Source: an uncultured Clostridia bacterium (lineage in GTDB: Bacteria > Bacillota > Clostridia > TANB77 > CAG-508). Taken from it: 8,227 nucleotides of DNA. Positions within the stretch are counted from its first letter, which is position 1. Each line of letters opens with the position of its first letter. The stretch spans positions 1 through 8,227 of the forward strand of contig CAJFQT010000058.1 of assembly GCA_904419095.1 (NCBI GenBank), given 5' to 3'. The notes below the pieces were generated by a model. That model saw only the letters and a program-made list of their open reading frames with translations, ran no database searches and was not told the origin of the DNA. Shown here in pieces: positions 1 through 6,845 of the stretch. Made by a program: the position numbers and the translations under genes.

Positions 1-136
1 ATCTTTTCTTACTTTTCAGTACTTTTCTTCTTTGAAGAATCGTACCGCTTCGGTTTATTCTCTAAAGGATTTTATTGTTTACTTTTCAATGTACTTTTTT
101 AATATTTTATGTTCCTCTCTCGTGAGGACAGTTTGT
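1..136 (-). ncRNA. Probable rRNA operon leader, 5' end only
   Basis: Downstream of the strong promoter at 137-165, the minus-strand transcript holds no open reading frame but has features of a pre-16S leader. It contains two similar copies of a boxA-like element, AAAAGTACATTGAAAAGTAA (79-98) and AAAAGTACTGAAAAGTAA (9-26), each with the TTGAAAA or CTGAAAA core seen in antitermination sites of Bacillota rRNA operons. It also has two small hairpins: ACCG/CGGT (44-47 with 51-54) and TTCTTC/GAAGAA (25-30 with 34-39). The 16S gene itself is not in the window, so the assignment is an inference from promoter strength and leader style. A tRNA operon or another stable RNA could also use such a leader. 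Confidence 0.55.
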
Positions 137-165
137 ATTATACTATGCTTTTTTTGCTTTGTCAA
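137..165 (-). promoter_or_regulatory. Consensus sigma-A promoter with UP element (probable rrn P1)
   Basis: On the minus strand the -35 box is TTGACA (160-165) and the -10 box is TATAAT (137-142). The spacer is exactly 17 bp, so both hexamers are 6/6 matches. Upstream, about 166-210 is a run of A-tracts on the minus strand, as expected of an UP element binding the alpha subunit C-terminal domain. Transcription would start near 130 and run off the left edge. Such perfect promoters are typical of rRNA and tRNA operons. Confidence 0.85.
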
Positions 166-170
166 CACTT

Positions 171-548
171 TTTTTACTTTTTTTTAAAAGTTTTTTTATG
201 GTATTTTTTTCCACCTCTTAAATCCTTTTATTTTCATAGGTTTAAAGATTTTTATACTTCTAAATTTTTTTCCTTTTTTACTTAAATATTTATATTTTTT
301 AATAGATTTATATTTTATATGTACATAGATTCTTATCCTCTTTTTTATTTTTACATATAAATATCTTAAATTTTTTAGATATTTTTACTTTCATTAATTA
401 AATGTGCAGATAGTAAAAATTTCGTTTTCTATTTATTATTCTAAATATGTTATTTTGTAAATTTTATTTAAAAAATTATATTTCTTCTAATTTTTTAATA
501 TTTTGCTTATTACTACAAATTAGGCTATATTAATTATGTAGTTTAAAT
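171..548. other. AT-rich intergenic spacer, no gene seen
   Basis: About 380 bp of T-rich plus-strand sequence separate the terminator at 549-601 from the putative rrn promoter. I found no open reading frame with a ribosome binding site on either strand. The right-hand part just past the promoter acts as A-tract UP sequence. A weak AT-only inverted repeat lies at 359-366 and 377-384 (AAATATCT/AGATATTT). It could be chance in such sequence. Confidence 0.6.
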
Positions 549-601
549 AAAAAACGAGAATATTTTGCAATCTTACTAATTACATAATATTCTCGTTTTT
601 T
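549..601 (-). terminator. Strong hairpin terminator, bidirectional in form
   Basis: A 16-bp perfect inverted repeat (549-564 with 586-601; core AACGAGAATATT/AATATTCTCGTT) has a 21-nt loop. Each arm ends in an A or T run, so a U-tract follows the stem on both strands. It lies 43 bp past the stop codon of the 611-residue gene, which it most likely ends. It would also insulate the downstream rrn promoter. Confidence 0.85.
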
Positions 602-644
602 GTTAAGGTTTATTTTGTACTGTATTTAGTTATGAACATTCTTT

Positions 645-2480
645 CTAATTTTCATTTACTTTAATAAATATCCTATTAATTAGTTTCGTATTTTCATCAT
701 AGCTCATTGTTATATTAAACTTTTTACTTTTATTTTCCTCTAGAGCTGTTAAAACTTCTGTACTCTTTTCTGAATTTCCTGTATTTCTTTCTATTTGTAA
801 TGTTATTTGTTGTAATTTTTCATCTTCATCATTAGTTATTTCTGCATCTTTTAAATTTGCTTGAACAGTTTCCAATAATCGTTTAGCATCATCAGCAGTC
901 ATTTCTTCACCTATAAATAATGTTAGTGTTGAGTTAAATCTGTTTCTTTCTGTTTCTGTAACTTCTACTGGTGCTTGTGTTTTTATTACATCTTCTTTTA
1001 TAAATCCTAAACTTTTAAGCATTGAATTAATATCTTCTGCTGTAATTTTTTCTGTTATTTCTGCCATTTGATTTTCTACATTTTGAGATAATATTGTTAA
1101 TATTCTTTGAGTTTGTTCTTGATTTAAGTCATTTATAGTGATATTATTTTCCTCATTTAGCTCTAATGGTTCTTCAAATTCATTAACGATTTTTATGAAT
1201 TCATCTGATTTTATATCTATTTTACTGTTTTCTAATTCATAAATTATTTCAAAGCTTCCTTGTACATCACTATTATTCATTTCTTTATTGTTTTTTAGTA
1301 CTACACTTTGCTGTTCTACTCCATTTTCGTAATCTATATATTCTAGATTTAAGTTGTTTTTAGAACTTGTTACATCTCTTTCTATGGTGAATAGTTGTCT
1401 TTTTTGTACTGTTTCTGTTGTATCGATTTTATCAATCTTTATTGATTTGTTTTCATTATATATATCAATTGTAAAACTTCCTTCATCAGTTTCGATAATC
1501 GTTTTTACTGTTTGTCCATTTTGTTCATATACAGAGATTTTAAAAATTTCATTTCCTATATTTTTACTTTTTATTTCTTCTACATATTTATTTATATATT
1601 CTTGAAATTTTTCTTTATATGTTTTTTCACTATTTATTCCATATTGTTTTGCTACATTTTCTAAATTATCAATCTTAGATAATATAATATCATCTGAAGA
1701 AATAGTATTTAGTAATTCTATTAGAAGAGAATAGTATTGTTCTTTTGTTAATTCTAAATAATAACCATCTGCTACTGCTTGTGTATTATTTAAAGATATT
1801 GTTGATTGATTATATTTTCCAAAAGATTCTTTTGATGTGTTTTTTTCAATCACTTCTGAATATTTGTCTAGTATTGCTTGTTCCTCTTCTTCTGTAAAAT
1901 TAAAAATTTCATCAAGATTTAATTCTTGTGTTAACATCCACATGTTTTCTAATGTTTCTTGTTCTATTCCTAAGTTTTCAGCTACTTTATCTATGTTTTC
2001 ACTTCTGATTGTTGTAAATTGCATTATTCCATCTAGTCTTATTCCTTTTAAATCATCTTTTTGTATATATTCTACTTTTGCTAATTCTTCTGTATTGTAT
2101 GACATTCTTATATTTTTATAATCATAATTATTACTTTTGTCTACTTGACTACTTATGTTTATGCTAGCATTATTTATGTTGCTTTGATTAGTTTCTGCTG
2201 TTGTTCCTATTCCACTTGTGTATGTGGCTTTTATAGTTGTGTTAGATGTATATTTGTTTCTATTTAATACATCAATTAATTCTTCTGGCTTTTGCTTTAT
2301 AAATTCTTTAGCTATGCTTAAGTTTTGTCCTATGTATTTTTCAAATAATGTTTGATTTGATTTTAATAAATCTGTATTTAGATATAGATATGCACAAACT
2401 CCTCCTGTTATTAACAATACTAGTAATACAGATAATGTTATTATCAAAATCAACTTTTTTTTCTTTTTCCTTTGCACCAT
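645..2480 (-). CDS. Membrane-anchored extracytoplasmic protein of unknown function
   Basis: This 611-residue protein starts with a basic stretch (RKKKKK, residues 4-9) followed by one hydrophobic segment (about 10-34), then a long hydrophilic region, so it should be anchored by its N-terminus with the rest outside the cell. The Cys at residue 29 sits in GGVC, which is not a proper lipobox, so a lipoprotein is unlikely. The outer part is rich in Asn, Glu, Lys, Thr and Ser, with alternating beta-type strands and helical stretches, and has no catalytic motif I recognise. Its style recalls large domain-of-unknown-function families in Clostridia (DUF6583 comes to mind), but I could not verify membership. 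The start is set by GGAGG 9 nt upstream of the ATG. It lies 108 bp after rlmB and ends before the terminator at 549-601. Confidence 0.85.
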   Translation of the reverse strand: MVQRKKKKKLILIITLSVLLVLLITGGVCAYLYLNTDLLKSNQTLFEKYIGQNLSIAKEFIKQKPEELIDVLNRNKYTSNTTIKATYTSGIGTTAETNQSNINNASINISSQVDKSNNYDYKNIRMSYNTEELAKVEYIQKDDLKGIRLDGIMQFTTIRSENIDKVAENLGIEQETLENMWMLTQELNLDEIFNFTEEEEQAILDKYSEVIEKNTSKESFGKYNQSTISLNNTQAVADGYYLELTKEQYYSLLIELLNTISSDDIILSKIDNLENVAKQYGINSEKTYKEKFQEYINKYVEEIKSKNIGNEIFKISVYEQNGQTVKTIIETDEGSFTIDIYNENKSIKIDKIDTTETVQKRQLFTIERDVTSSKNNLNLEYIDYENGVEQQSVVLKNNKEMNNSDVQGSFEIIYELENSKIDIKSDEFIKIVNEFEEPLELNEENNITINDLNQEQTQRILTILSQNVENQMAEITEKITAEDINSMLKSLGFIKEDVIKTQAPVEVTETERNRFNSTLTLFIGEEMTADDAKRLLETVQANLKDAEITNDEDEKLQQITLQIERNTGNSEKSTEVLTALEENKSKKFNITMSYDENTKLINRIFIKVNEN

Positions 2481-2579
2481 ACTCTTCTTCCTCCATTATT
2501 TTTTATTTTAGATTAATATATAATAAGAGTTATTACTTCTAAAATAAGTTTCTCCTATTATATCTGATATTTTACTATT

Positions 2580-2608
2580 ATTTTATCTCTATTTTTTTAT
2601 TTTATCAA
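2580..2608 (-). promoter_or_regulatory. Possible promoter for the 611-residue membrane protein
   Basis: TTGATA (2603-2608) and TAAAAT (2580-2585) are 17 bp apart on the minus strand. The -35 box overlaps the last codons of rlmB. A perfect TATAAT also occurs at 2557-2562 but lacks a good -35 partner. The sequence is so AT-rich that chance matches are likely, and read-through from rlmB is equally possible because no terminator is visible in this gap. Confidence 0.35.
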
Positions 2609-3377
2609 TAGTTTTTAATAATCTTTGTTTTACTGCTTCGTATATTACTATACCTCCTGATACAGAGGCATTTAATGATGTTACTTTTCCTTTCATTGGT
2701 ATTTTTACTAAAAAGTCACAGTTTTTCCTTACTTTTTCACTCATTCCACTGCCTTCATTTCCTATTACTATTCCTAATGGTCCTGTTAAATCTTGATTAT
2801 AATAATAGTTTTCTGTTCTGACATCAGTTCCACAGATCCATAGTCCTGCATCTTTTAATTTTTGGATACTTTCTGAAATGTTGTTTACTCTTGCAATTTT
2901 CATATGTTCTACCGCTCCTGCTGATGCTTTATTCACGGTGCTATTTACTGATGCAGCTCTTCTTTTTGGTATTATTATTCCATGTACTCCTGCTGTTTCT
3001 GCTGTTCTTATTATTGAACCTAAATTGTGTGGATCTTCTATTCCGTCTAATATTATTACAAAAGCATCTTCGTTTCTTCTATTTGCTTCTTCTAAAATGT
3101 CTTCTATCTCACAATATGAAAATGGTGGCACTATTGCTATTACTCCTTGATAGTTCTCTGTTTGTGCTATTTCTTGCATTTGCCTTTTATCTTTTTCTAC
3201 TATTACTATTTTTCTTTCTTTTGCTTTTGCTATTATTTTATTTATTGAACCGTGTTTTTCTCCTCTTGTTATGTATATTTTATTTATGTCTTTTCCGCTT
3301 TCTAGTAATTCTAATACTGAGTTTCTTCCTTCTACTTGATCTTGATATTGGTTTTGCTCTATATTTTCTTTTTTCAT
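2589..3377 (-). CDS. rlmB: 23S rRNA (guanosine-2'-O)-methyltransferase RlmB (SpoU/TrmH family)
   Basis: A 262-residue SPOUT-class methyltransferase, predicted to methylate the 2'-OH of a guanosine (G2251 in E. coli numbering) in the peptidyl-transferase P-loop of 23S rRNA using S-adenosylmethionine. Residues about 14-85 form the small N-terminal substrate-binding domain (VEGRNSVLELL at the start). The knotted catalytic domain follows with all three family motifs: motif 1 around NLGSIIRTA (118-126, catalytic Arg124), motif 2 IVIGNEGSGM (203-212) and motif 3 around IPMKGKVTSLNASVSGG (226-242). The length is normal. The ATG is preceded by AAGGA at about 10 nt, a modest site. In many Clostridia rlmB follows cysS and mrnC; here it instead follows an amidohydrolase-like gene across a 155-bp gap, so the usual cluster is broken up. 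The tRNA-modifying paralogue TrmH is the main alternative, but the N-terminal domain favours RlmB. Confidence 0.95.
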   Translation of the reverse strand: MKKENIEQNQYQDQVEGRNSVLELLESGKDINKIYITRGEKHGSINKIIAKAKERKIVIVEKDKRQMQEIAQTENYQGVIAIVPPFSYCEIEDILEEANRRNEDAFVIILDGIEDPHNLGSIIRTAETAGVHGIIIPKRRAASVNSTVNKASAGAVEHMKIARVNNISESIQKLKDAGLWICGTDVRTENYYYNQDLTGPLGIVIGNEGSGMSEKVRKNCDFLVKIPMKGKVTSLNASVSGGIVIYEAVKQRLLKTIDKIKK

Positions 3378-3532
3378 TTTCTCTAAATCCTTGTATAATA
3401 TATTTAGGTTTTTAATGGTTTTACCTATAAACCAAGCTATTTTTATACCTTGAAAATAGAATAGTCAATAAATCTGAATAAATTTTAATTTTTGTGATAT
3501 TACTCCAAATTCTAATCTTTATTTATTTTATA

Positions 3533-4192
3533 TTAACCCATTTTTTCTATTTCTATTATATATTCTTTTAATGCTTCTATGATTTTTGATATGTTGCTAA
3601 AATTATTTATGTCTCGAAATTTTTTTGCTATTTCTATTTCTATACAGGGTATTAATGTTTTTTCTGCTATTGTCTTACATATTGTATGTATACTTTTGGC
3701 TTTAAATACTTTATCTATTTCTATGTTTTCTATATTATGTTTTTTTAGTACTTCTACTAATATCTCTAACGCTTTTTCATTTCCATTTAAATTTTCTCTT
3801 TCTCCTGTTGCTATATCTACCCCAAATCCATGTTCATCACTTGCTCCATGTATATCTAATAGTAGTTTTATATTATTTTGTTTTATTATTTTTAATATTT
3901 CTTCTTTATATGTATTGTTTTCTATATCATAGTTTGCGTCATCATTGTTATTTTTTGTTTTATATATGCAATGGCAATTGGTTTCTTGTTGTAAAACTAT
4001 TGCAATTGGTCCTGTATATATGTCTTTTCCTTTTATTTTTCCATTTCTTATTTGTCTAACACTGTGTGGGGCTGATATTAGTATTGGTATTTTTCCTTTT
4101 ATTGTTTCAAATGATTTGTTTTTTTCATTTTTTTTGCTAAATTCGTCGAAGTTTTTGTTTAGTTTTATAAATTCTTTTTTGTTTATATTCAT
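3533..4192 (-). CDS. N-formylglutamate amidohydrolase-like protein
   Basis: A 219-residue protein resembling the N-formylglutamate amidohydrolase (FGase, PF05013) family, metal-dependent hydrolases with a carboxypeptidase-like fold. Visible family motifs are ISAPHS (39-44, early His), LLDIHGAS (111-118, the DxHG signature), GFGVDIATG (122-130) and IPCIEIEI (181-188, with conserved Glu residues); these supply the probable metal-binding and catalytic residues. True HutG enzymes release glutamate and formate in histidine breakdown, but no hut gene is present here, so the substrate is unknown and the symbol is left out. The protein is a little shorter than classical HutG (about 260-270 residues). 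It begins 33 bp after lepA, with AAGGA 6-7 nt before the ATG, and no terminator lies between, so it is probably co-transcribed with lepA. No clear terminator follows. Its N-terminal 30 residues are Lys/Asn-rich and add no recognised domain. Confidence 0.8.
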   Translation of the reverse strand: MNINKKEFIKLNKNFDEFSKKNEKNKSFETIKGKIPILISAPHSVRQIRNGKIKGKDIYTGPIAIVLQQETNCHCIYKTKNNNDDANYDIENNTYKEEILKIIKQNNIKLLLDIHGASDEHGFGVDIATGERENLNGNEKALEILVEVLKKHNIENIEIDKVFKAKSIHTICKTIAEKTLIPCIEIEIAKKFRDINNFSNISKIIEALKEYIIEIEKMG

Positions 4193-4225
4193 GATTTTTC
4201 CTTTTTTCTTTACTTTTATATAAAC

Positions 4226-6037
4226 CTACTCATCATCTAATTTTAACACTGATAAAAACGCTTCCTGAGGTACTTCCACATTTCCAATTTCACGCATTTT
4301 CTTTTTACCACGTTTTTGCTTTTCCAATAATTTTTTCTTTCTTGTTATATCTCCACCATAGCATTTAGCTAGTACATCTTTTCTCATTGCAGATATTGTT
4401 TCTCTTGCTATTATTTTTCCTCCTATTGCTGCTTGAATTGGTATTTTAAATAGTTTCCTTGGTATTTCTGTTTTTAGTTTTTCTACCATTTTTTTACCTC
4501 TTTCATAGGCTCTGTCTTTGTGCAATATGAAGCTTAATGCATCTACTGGTTCATTATTTATATATATGTCTAGCTTAACTAAATCTGATTTTCTGTATTC
4601 TTTAAATTCATAATCAAATGATGCATATCCTTTTGTTTTTGATTTAAGATTATCAAAAAAGTCATATATTATTTCATTTAATGGCATTTCATATATTAGT
4701 GTAACTCTTGTTTCATCAAGATATTGCATATCTATATATATTCCTCTTCTTTTTTGACAGATATCCATGACATTTCCTACATATTCTTTTGGCATATATA
4801 TATTTGCCGTTACAAATGGCTCTTCCATATATGATATTTCTTGTGATTTTGGCAAGTCTGTTGGATTATATATGTCTATCACTTCACCATCTGTTTTGTG
4901 TACTTTGTATACAACTGATGGTGCTGTTGTAATTAGACCTAAATCAAATTCTCTGTCTAGTCTTTCTTCTATTATTTCTAAGTGTAATAGTCCTAAAAAT
5001 CCACATCTAAACCCAAATCCTAAAGCAGCAGAGGTTTCTTGTTCATATTCTAATGCTGCATCATTTAGTTTTAATTTTTCTAGGGCAATTTTTAACTCTT
5101 CATATTGACTCCCATCTACTGGATATAGTCCACAATATACCATTGGTGTTACTTTTTTATAACCTTTTAATGGCTCATCTGCTGGATTATTTTTTAGTGT
5201 TACTGTGTCACCTACATGTATATCTGATAAATTTTTCACGCTTGCAGCAATATATCCTACTTCTCCTGCCTTTAATTCTTTTGATGGCATGTATGAACCT
5301 GGTACAAAATATCCTACTTCTGTTACTGTGTATGTTTTATTTGTTGCCATGAATAGGATTTCATCTCCAATTTTTACCTTTCCTTCTTTTACTCTTACAT
5401 ATGCTACTGCACCTTTGTAGTTATCGTAATAAGAGTCAAATATTAGACATTGTGTTTTTGCGTTTTCGTCTCCTTTTGGTGCTGGTAAGTCTGTTACTAT
5501 TCTTTCTAATACTTCTTCTACATTTAATCCTGATTTTGCTGATATGCAAGGTGCGTCCATTGCTGGTATTCCTATTATATCTTCTATTTCTTTTTTTACT
5601 TCTTCTGGTCTTGCATTTGGTAAATCTATTTTATTTATTACAGGTAATACTTCTAGATTATTGTCTATTGCTAAATATACATTTGCAAGTGTCTGAGCTT
5701 CTACTCCTTGAGTACTATCTACCACTAATATTGCTCCGTCACACGCTGCTAAACTTCTTGAAACTTCATAGTTAAAGTCTACATGCCCTGGTGTGTCTAT
5801 TAAATTAAATGTATATTCATGACCATCTTTTGCTTTGTATTTCATTCTTACTGCTTGTGATTTTATTGTGATTCCTCTTTCTTTTTCAATATCCATATTG
5901 TCTAGAACTTGACTTTCCATCTCTCTTTGAGATAAAACTCCTGTCATTTCAATTAATCTATCTGCTAATGTTGATTTTCCATGGTCTATATGTGCTATTA
6001 TGCTAAAATTTCTTATATATTTTTGTCTTTCTTCCAT
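4226..6037 (-). CDS. lepA: Elongation factor 4 (LepA), ribosome back-translocating GTPase
   Basis: A full-length 603-residue EF-4. This translational GTPase acts on 70S ribosomes, where it is proposed to back-translocate or remodel stalled complexes and to help ribosome assembly, especially under ionic stress. The G domain shows the P-loop AHIDHGKST (15-23), switch I RGITI (54-58), DTPGH (81-85) and NKID (135-138). EF-G-like domains II, III and V follow (FGFRCGFLGLLHLEIIEERL lies in domain III). The EF-4-specific C-terminal domain is intact, with the hallmark stretch AKCYGGDITRKKKLLEKQK and GKKKMREIGNVEVPQEAF near the end. The start is fixed by an ideal AAGGAGG five nt before the ATG. In many Clostridia lepA precedes hemW-hrcA-grpE-dnaK; here the next gene is instead an FGase-like hydrolase. 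It has its own candidate promoter at 6111-6139. Confidence 0.98.
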   Translation of the reverse strand: MEERQKYIRNFSIIAHIDHGKSTLADRLIEMTGVLSQREMESQVLDNMDIEKERGITIKSQAVRMKYKAKDGHEYTFNLIDTPGHVDFNYEVSRSLAACDGAILVVDSTQGVEAQTLANVYLAIDNNLEVLPVINKIDLPNARPEEVKKEIEDIIGIPAMDAPCISAKSGLNVEEVLERIVTDLPAPKGDENAKTQCLIFDSYYDNYKGAVAYVRVKEGKVKIGDEILFMATNKTYTVTEVGYFVPGSYMPSKELKAGEVGYIAASVKNLSDIHVGDTVTLKNNPADEPLKGYKKVTPMVYCGLYPVDGSQYEELKIALEKLKLNDAALEYEQETSAALGFGFRCGFLGLLHLEIIEERLDREFDLGLITTAPSVVYKVHKTDGEVIDIYNPTDLPKSQEISYMEEPFVTANIYMPKEYVGNVMDICQKRRGIYIDMQYLDETRVTLIYEMPLNEIIYDFFDNLKSKTKGYASFDYEFKEYRKSDLVKLDIYINNEPVDALSFILHKDRAYERGKKMVEKLKTEIPRKLFKIPIQAAIGGKIIARETISAMRKDVLAKCYGGDITRKKKLLEKQKRGKKKMREIGNVEVPQEAFLSVLKLDDE

Positions 6038-6110
6038 TTTTTCCTCCTTGAGTCAAAACAATTGTTATTTTTTTCATAAATGTTAGTTGTTTTTTCTATT
6101 TTATACGAAA

Positions 6111-6139
6111 ATTTTAACATAATTATACTTTAAAATCAA
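6111..6139 (-). promoter_or_regulatory. Probable lepA promoter
   Basis: TTGATT (6134-6139) and TAAAAT (6111-6116) are separated by 17 bp on the minus strand. A TG one base before the -10 gives an extended -10 element (TGTTAAAAT). It lies about 75 bp upstream of the lepA start and downstream of the terminator at 6181-6223. This fits an independent lepA transcript, though AT-rich sequence makes chance matches common. Confidence 0.5.
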
Positions 6140-6180
6140 GGATTTTTGTTTTTTAGAAAATAAACTTCTAGAATGTATCA

Positions 6181-6223
6181 AAGCTAAAAAATTCAGCTCA
6201 ATATGAGATGAATTTTTTAGTTT
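6181..6223 (-). terminator. Hairpin terminator after the rhodanese gene
   Basis: The inverted repeat CTAAAAAATTCA (6184-6195) with TGAATTTTTTAG (6209-6220) is extended by outer A-T and G-U pairs and by an inner CTCA/TGAG stem (6197-6200 with 6204-6207). It sits about 40 bp past the frame-restored stop of the rhodanese gene and before the lepA promoter. The T run lies mostly inside the stem rather than after it, so it may be a weak terminator. Confidence 0.6.
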
Positions 6224-6260
6224 TGGTATTTTATATACTCTTTTAATCTTAAAACATATC

Positions 6261-6600
6261 TTAAAATTCTAATCCATTATATAAATTATATACTTTCTTA
6301 TAACCTAATTTTTCAAGTTTTTTCTTTGCCTTTTTACTTCTTTGCCCGTGTTGAACAATATACTATTATTTCTTCATTTGGAGATATTCTGTTTAATATT
6401 TCTTTTGTGATTTTGTATTCTGGTGTTGATATAGCTCCATCAATGTGATTTTCTTGAAATTCTTGAACACTTCTTACATCTAATATAGTTATTCCTTTTT
6501 TTTGTAATTCTTTTAATTCTTGCATTGATATATCGTCTTTATCTAGCTTTCTTGTTAAGTGTTTTTTTATTTTTTGCATCAGTTTTTTCATTTTCTTCAT
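6261..6600 (-). pseudogene. Single-domain rhodanese, frameshifted at the active-site loop
   Basis: Rhodanese domains carry a persulfide on a catalytic Cys and move sulfur or reduce small sulfur and arsenic species. The open frame from the ATG gives 88 residues: a basic helix (1-20), then DVRSVQEFQENHIDGAI (41-57, the conserved DVR...E...H..GA region) and IIVYC (78-82) with catalytic Cys82. It then reads STRAKK and stops at 6334. Dropping one base (C at 6348) lets translation continue as CSTGQRS, the classic rhodanese loop CxxGxR, then a helix and KLGYKKVYNLYNGLEF, ending at 6261. The restored protein is 112 residues, a normal length. The upstream site AAGGAAGGAA and promoter look intact. It may be a recent pseudogene, a sequencing or assembly error, or, less likely, a recoding site. 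The unshifted frame uses CGG, the only in-frame CGG codon I noticed in the window. Confidence 0.85.
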
Positions 6601-6638
6601 TTCCTTCCTTTGTTTGAGAATATATAATCCTCTATTAT

Positions 6639-6667
6639 ATTATATTTTATATATTTAATATTTGTAA
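6639..6667 (-). promoter_or_regulatory. Probable promoter of the rhodanese gene
   Basis: TTACAA (6662-6667) and TATAAT (6639-6644) are 17 bp apart on the minus strand. They lie 39 bp upstream of the ATG, which has AAGGAAGGAA just before it. The -10 box is perfect, and a second TATAAT overlaps it shifted by five bases. The unit is bounded upstream by the terminator at 6783-6828, so the gene is expected to be transcribed alone. Confidence 0.5.
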
Positions 6668-6782
6668 TGTTTTATTTGTTTGAAATATATAATTTGCCAA
6701 AAGACTTCGTAATACAAATATGGAAATATAATTTTCTGGAGTTGAATTTTTAAAATTTGATAACTTTTTATTGAAAAAATAA

Positions 6783-6828
6783 AAAAAGAGAACTATTTAC
6801 TATGTATGTAGTAAAACGTTCTCTTTTT
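6783..6828 (-). terminator. Strong hairpin terminator after the flavin-reductase-like gene
   Basis: AAAAAGAGAAC (6783-6793) pairs with GTTCTCTTTTT (6818-6828). A second, inner stem TTTACTA/TAGTAAA (6796-6802 with 6809-6815) caps it with a 6-nt loop. A and T runs flank the stem, so it can work on both strands. It lies 18 bp past the stop codon at 6846 and should end that minus-strand transcript. Confidence 0.85.
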
Positions 6829-6845
6829 CTTATTTTTTATTTATA

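Noticed and set aside
359..384. AT-only inverted repeat in the spacer right of the rrn-type promoter
   Set aside because: It has one G-C pair and no gene to serve, and similar repeats are expected by chance in sequence this rich in A and T.
2384..2400. Possible lipobox Cys (residue 29) in the 611-residue protein
   Set aside because: The residues before the Cys are GGV; a lipobox needs a small residue such as Gly, Ala or Ser just before Cys, so a plain membrane anchor is the better reading.
2891..3415. Plus-strand 174-residue Leu/Phe-rich open frame opposite rlmB
   Set aside because: It is the antisense of a well-conserved rlmB and consists almost only of Leu, Phe, Tyr and Val codons, as expected from the T-rich complement of coding sequence.
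3378..3532. Terminator or dedicated promoter between the FGase-like gene and rlmB
   Set aside because: No convincing hairpin with a U-tract was found. TTGACT with TATAAA is present on the minus strand but with only a 15-bp spacer, so I did not call it.
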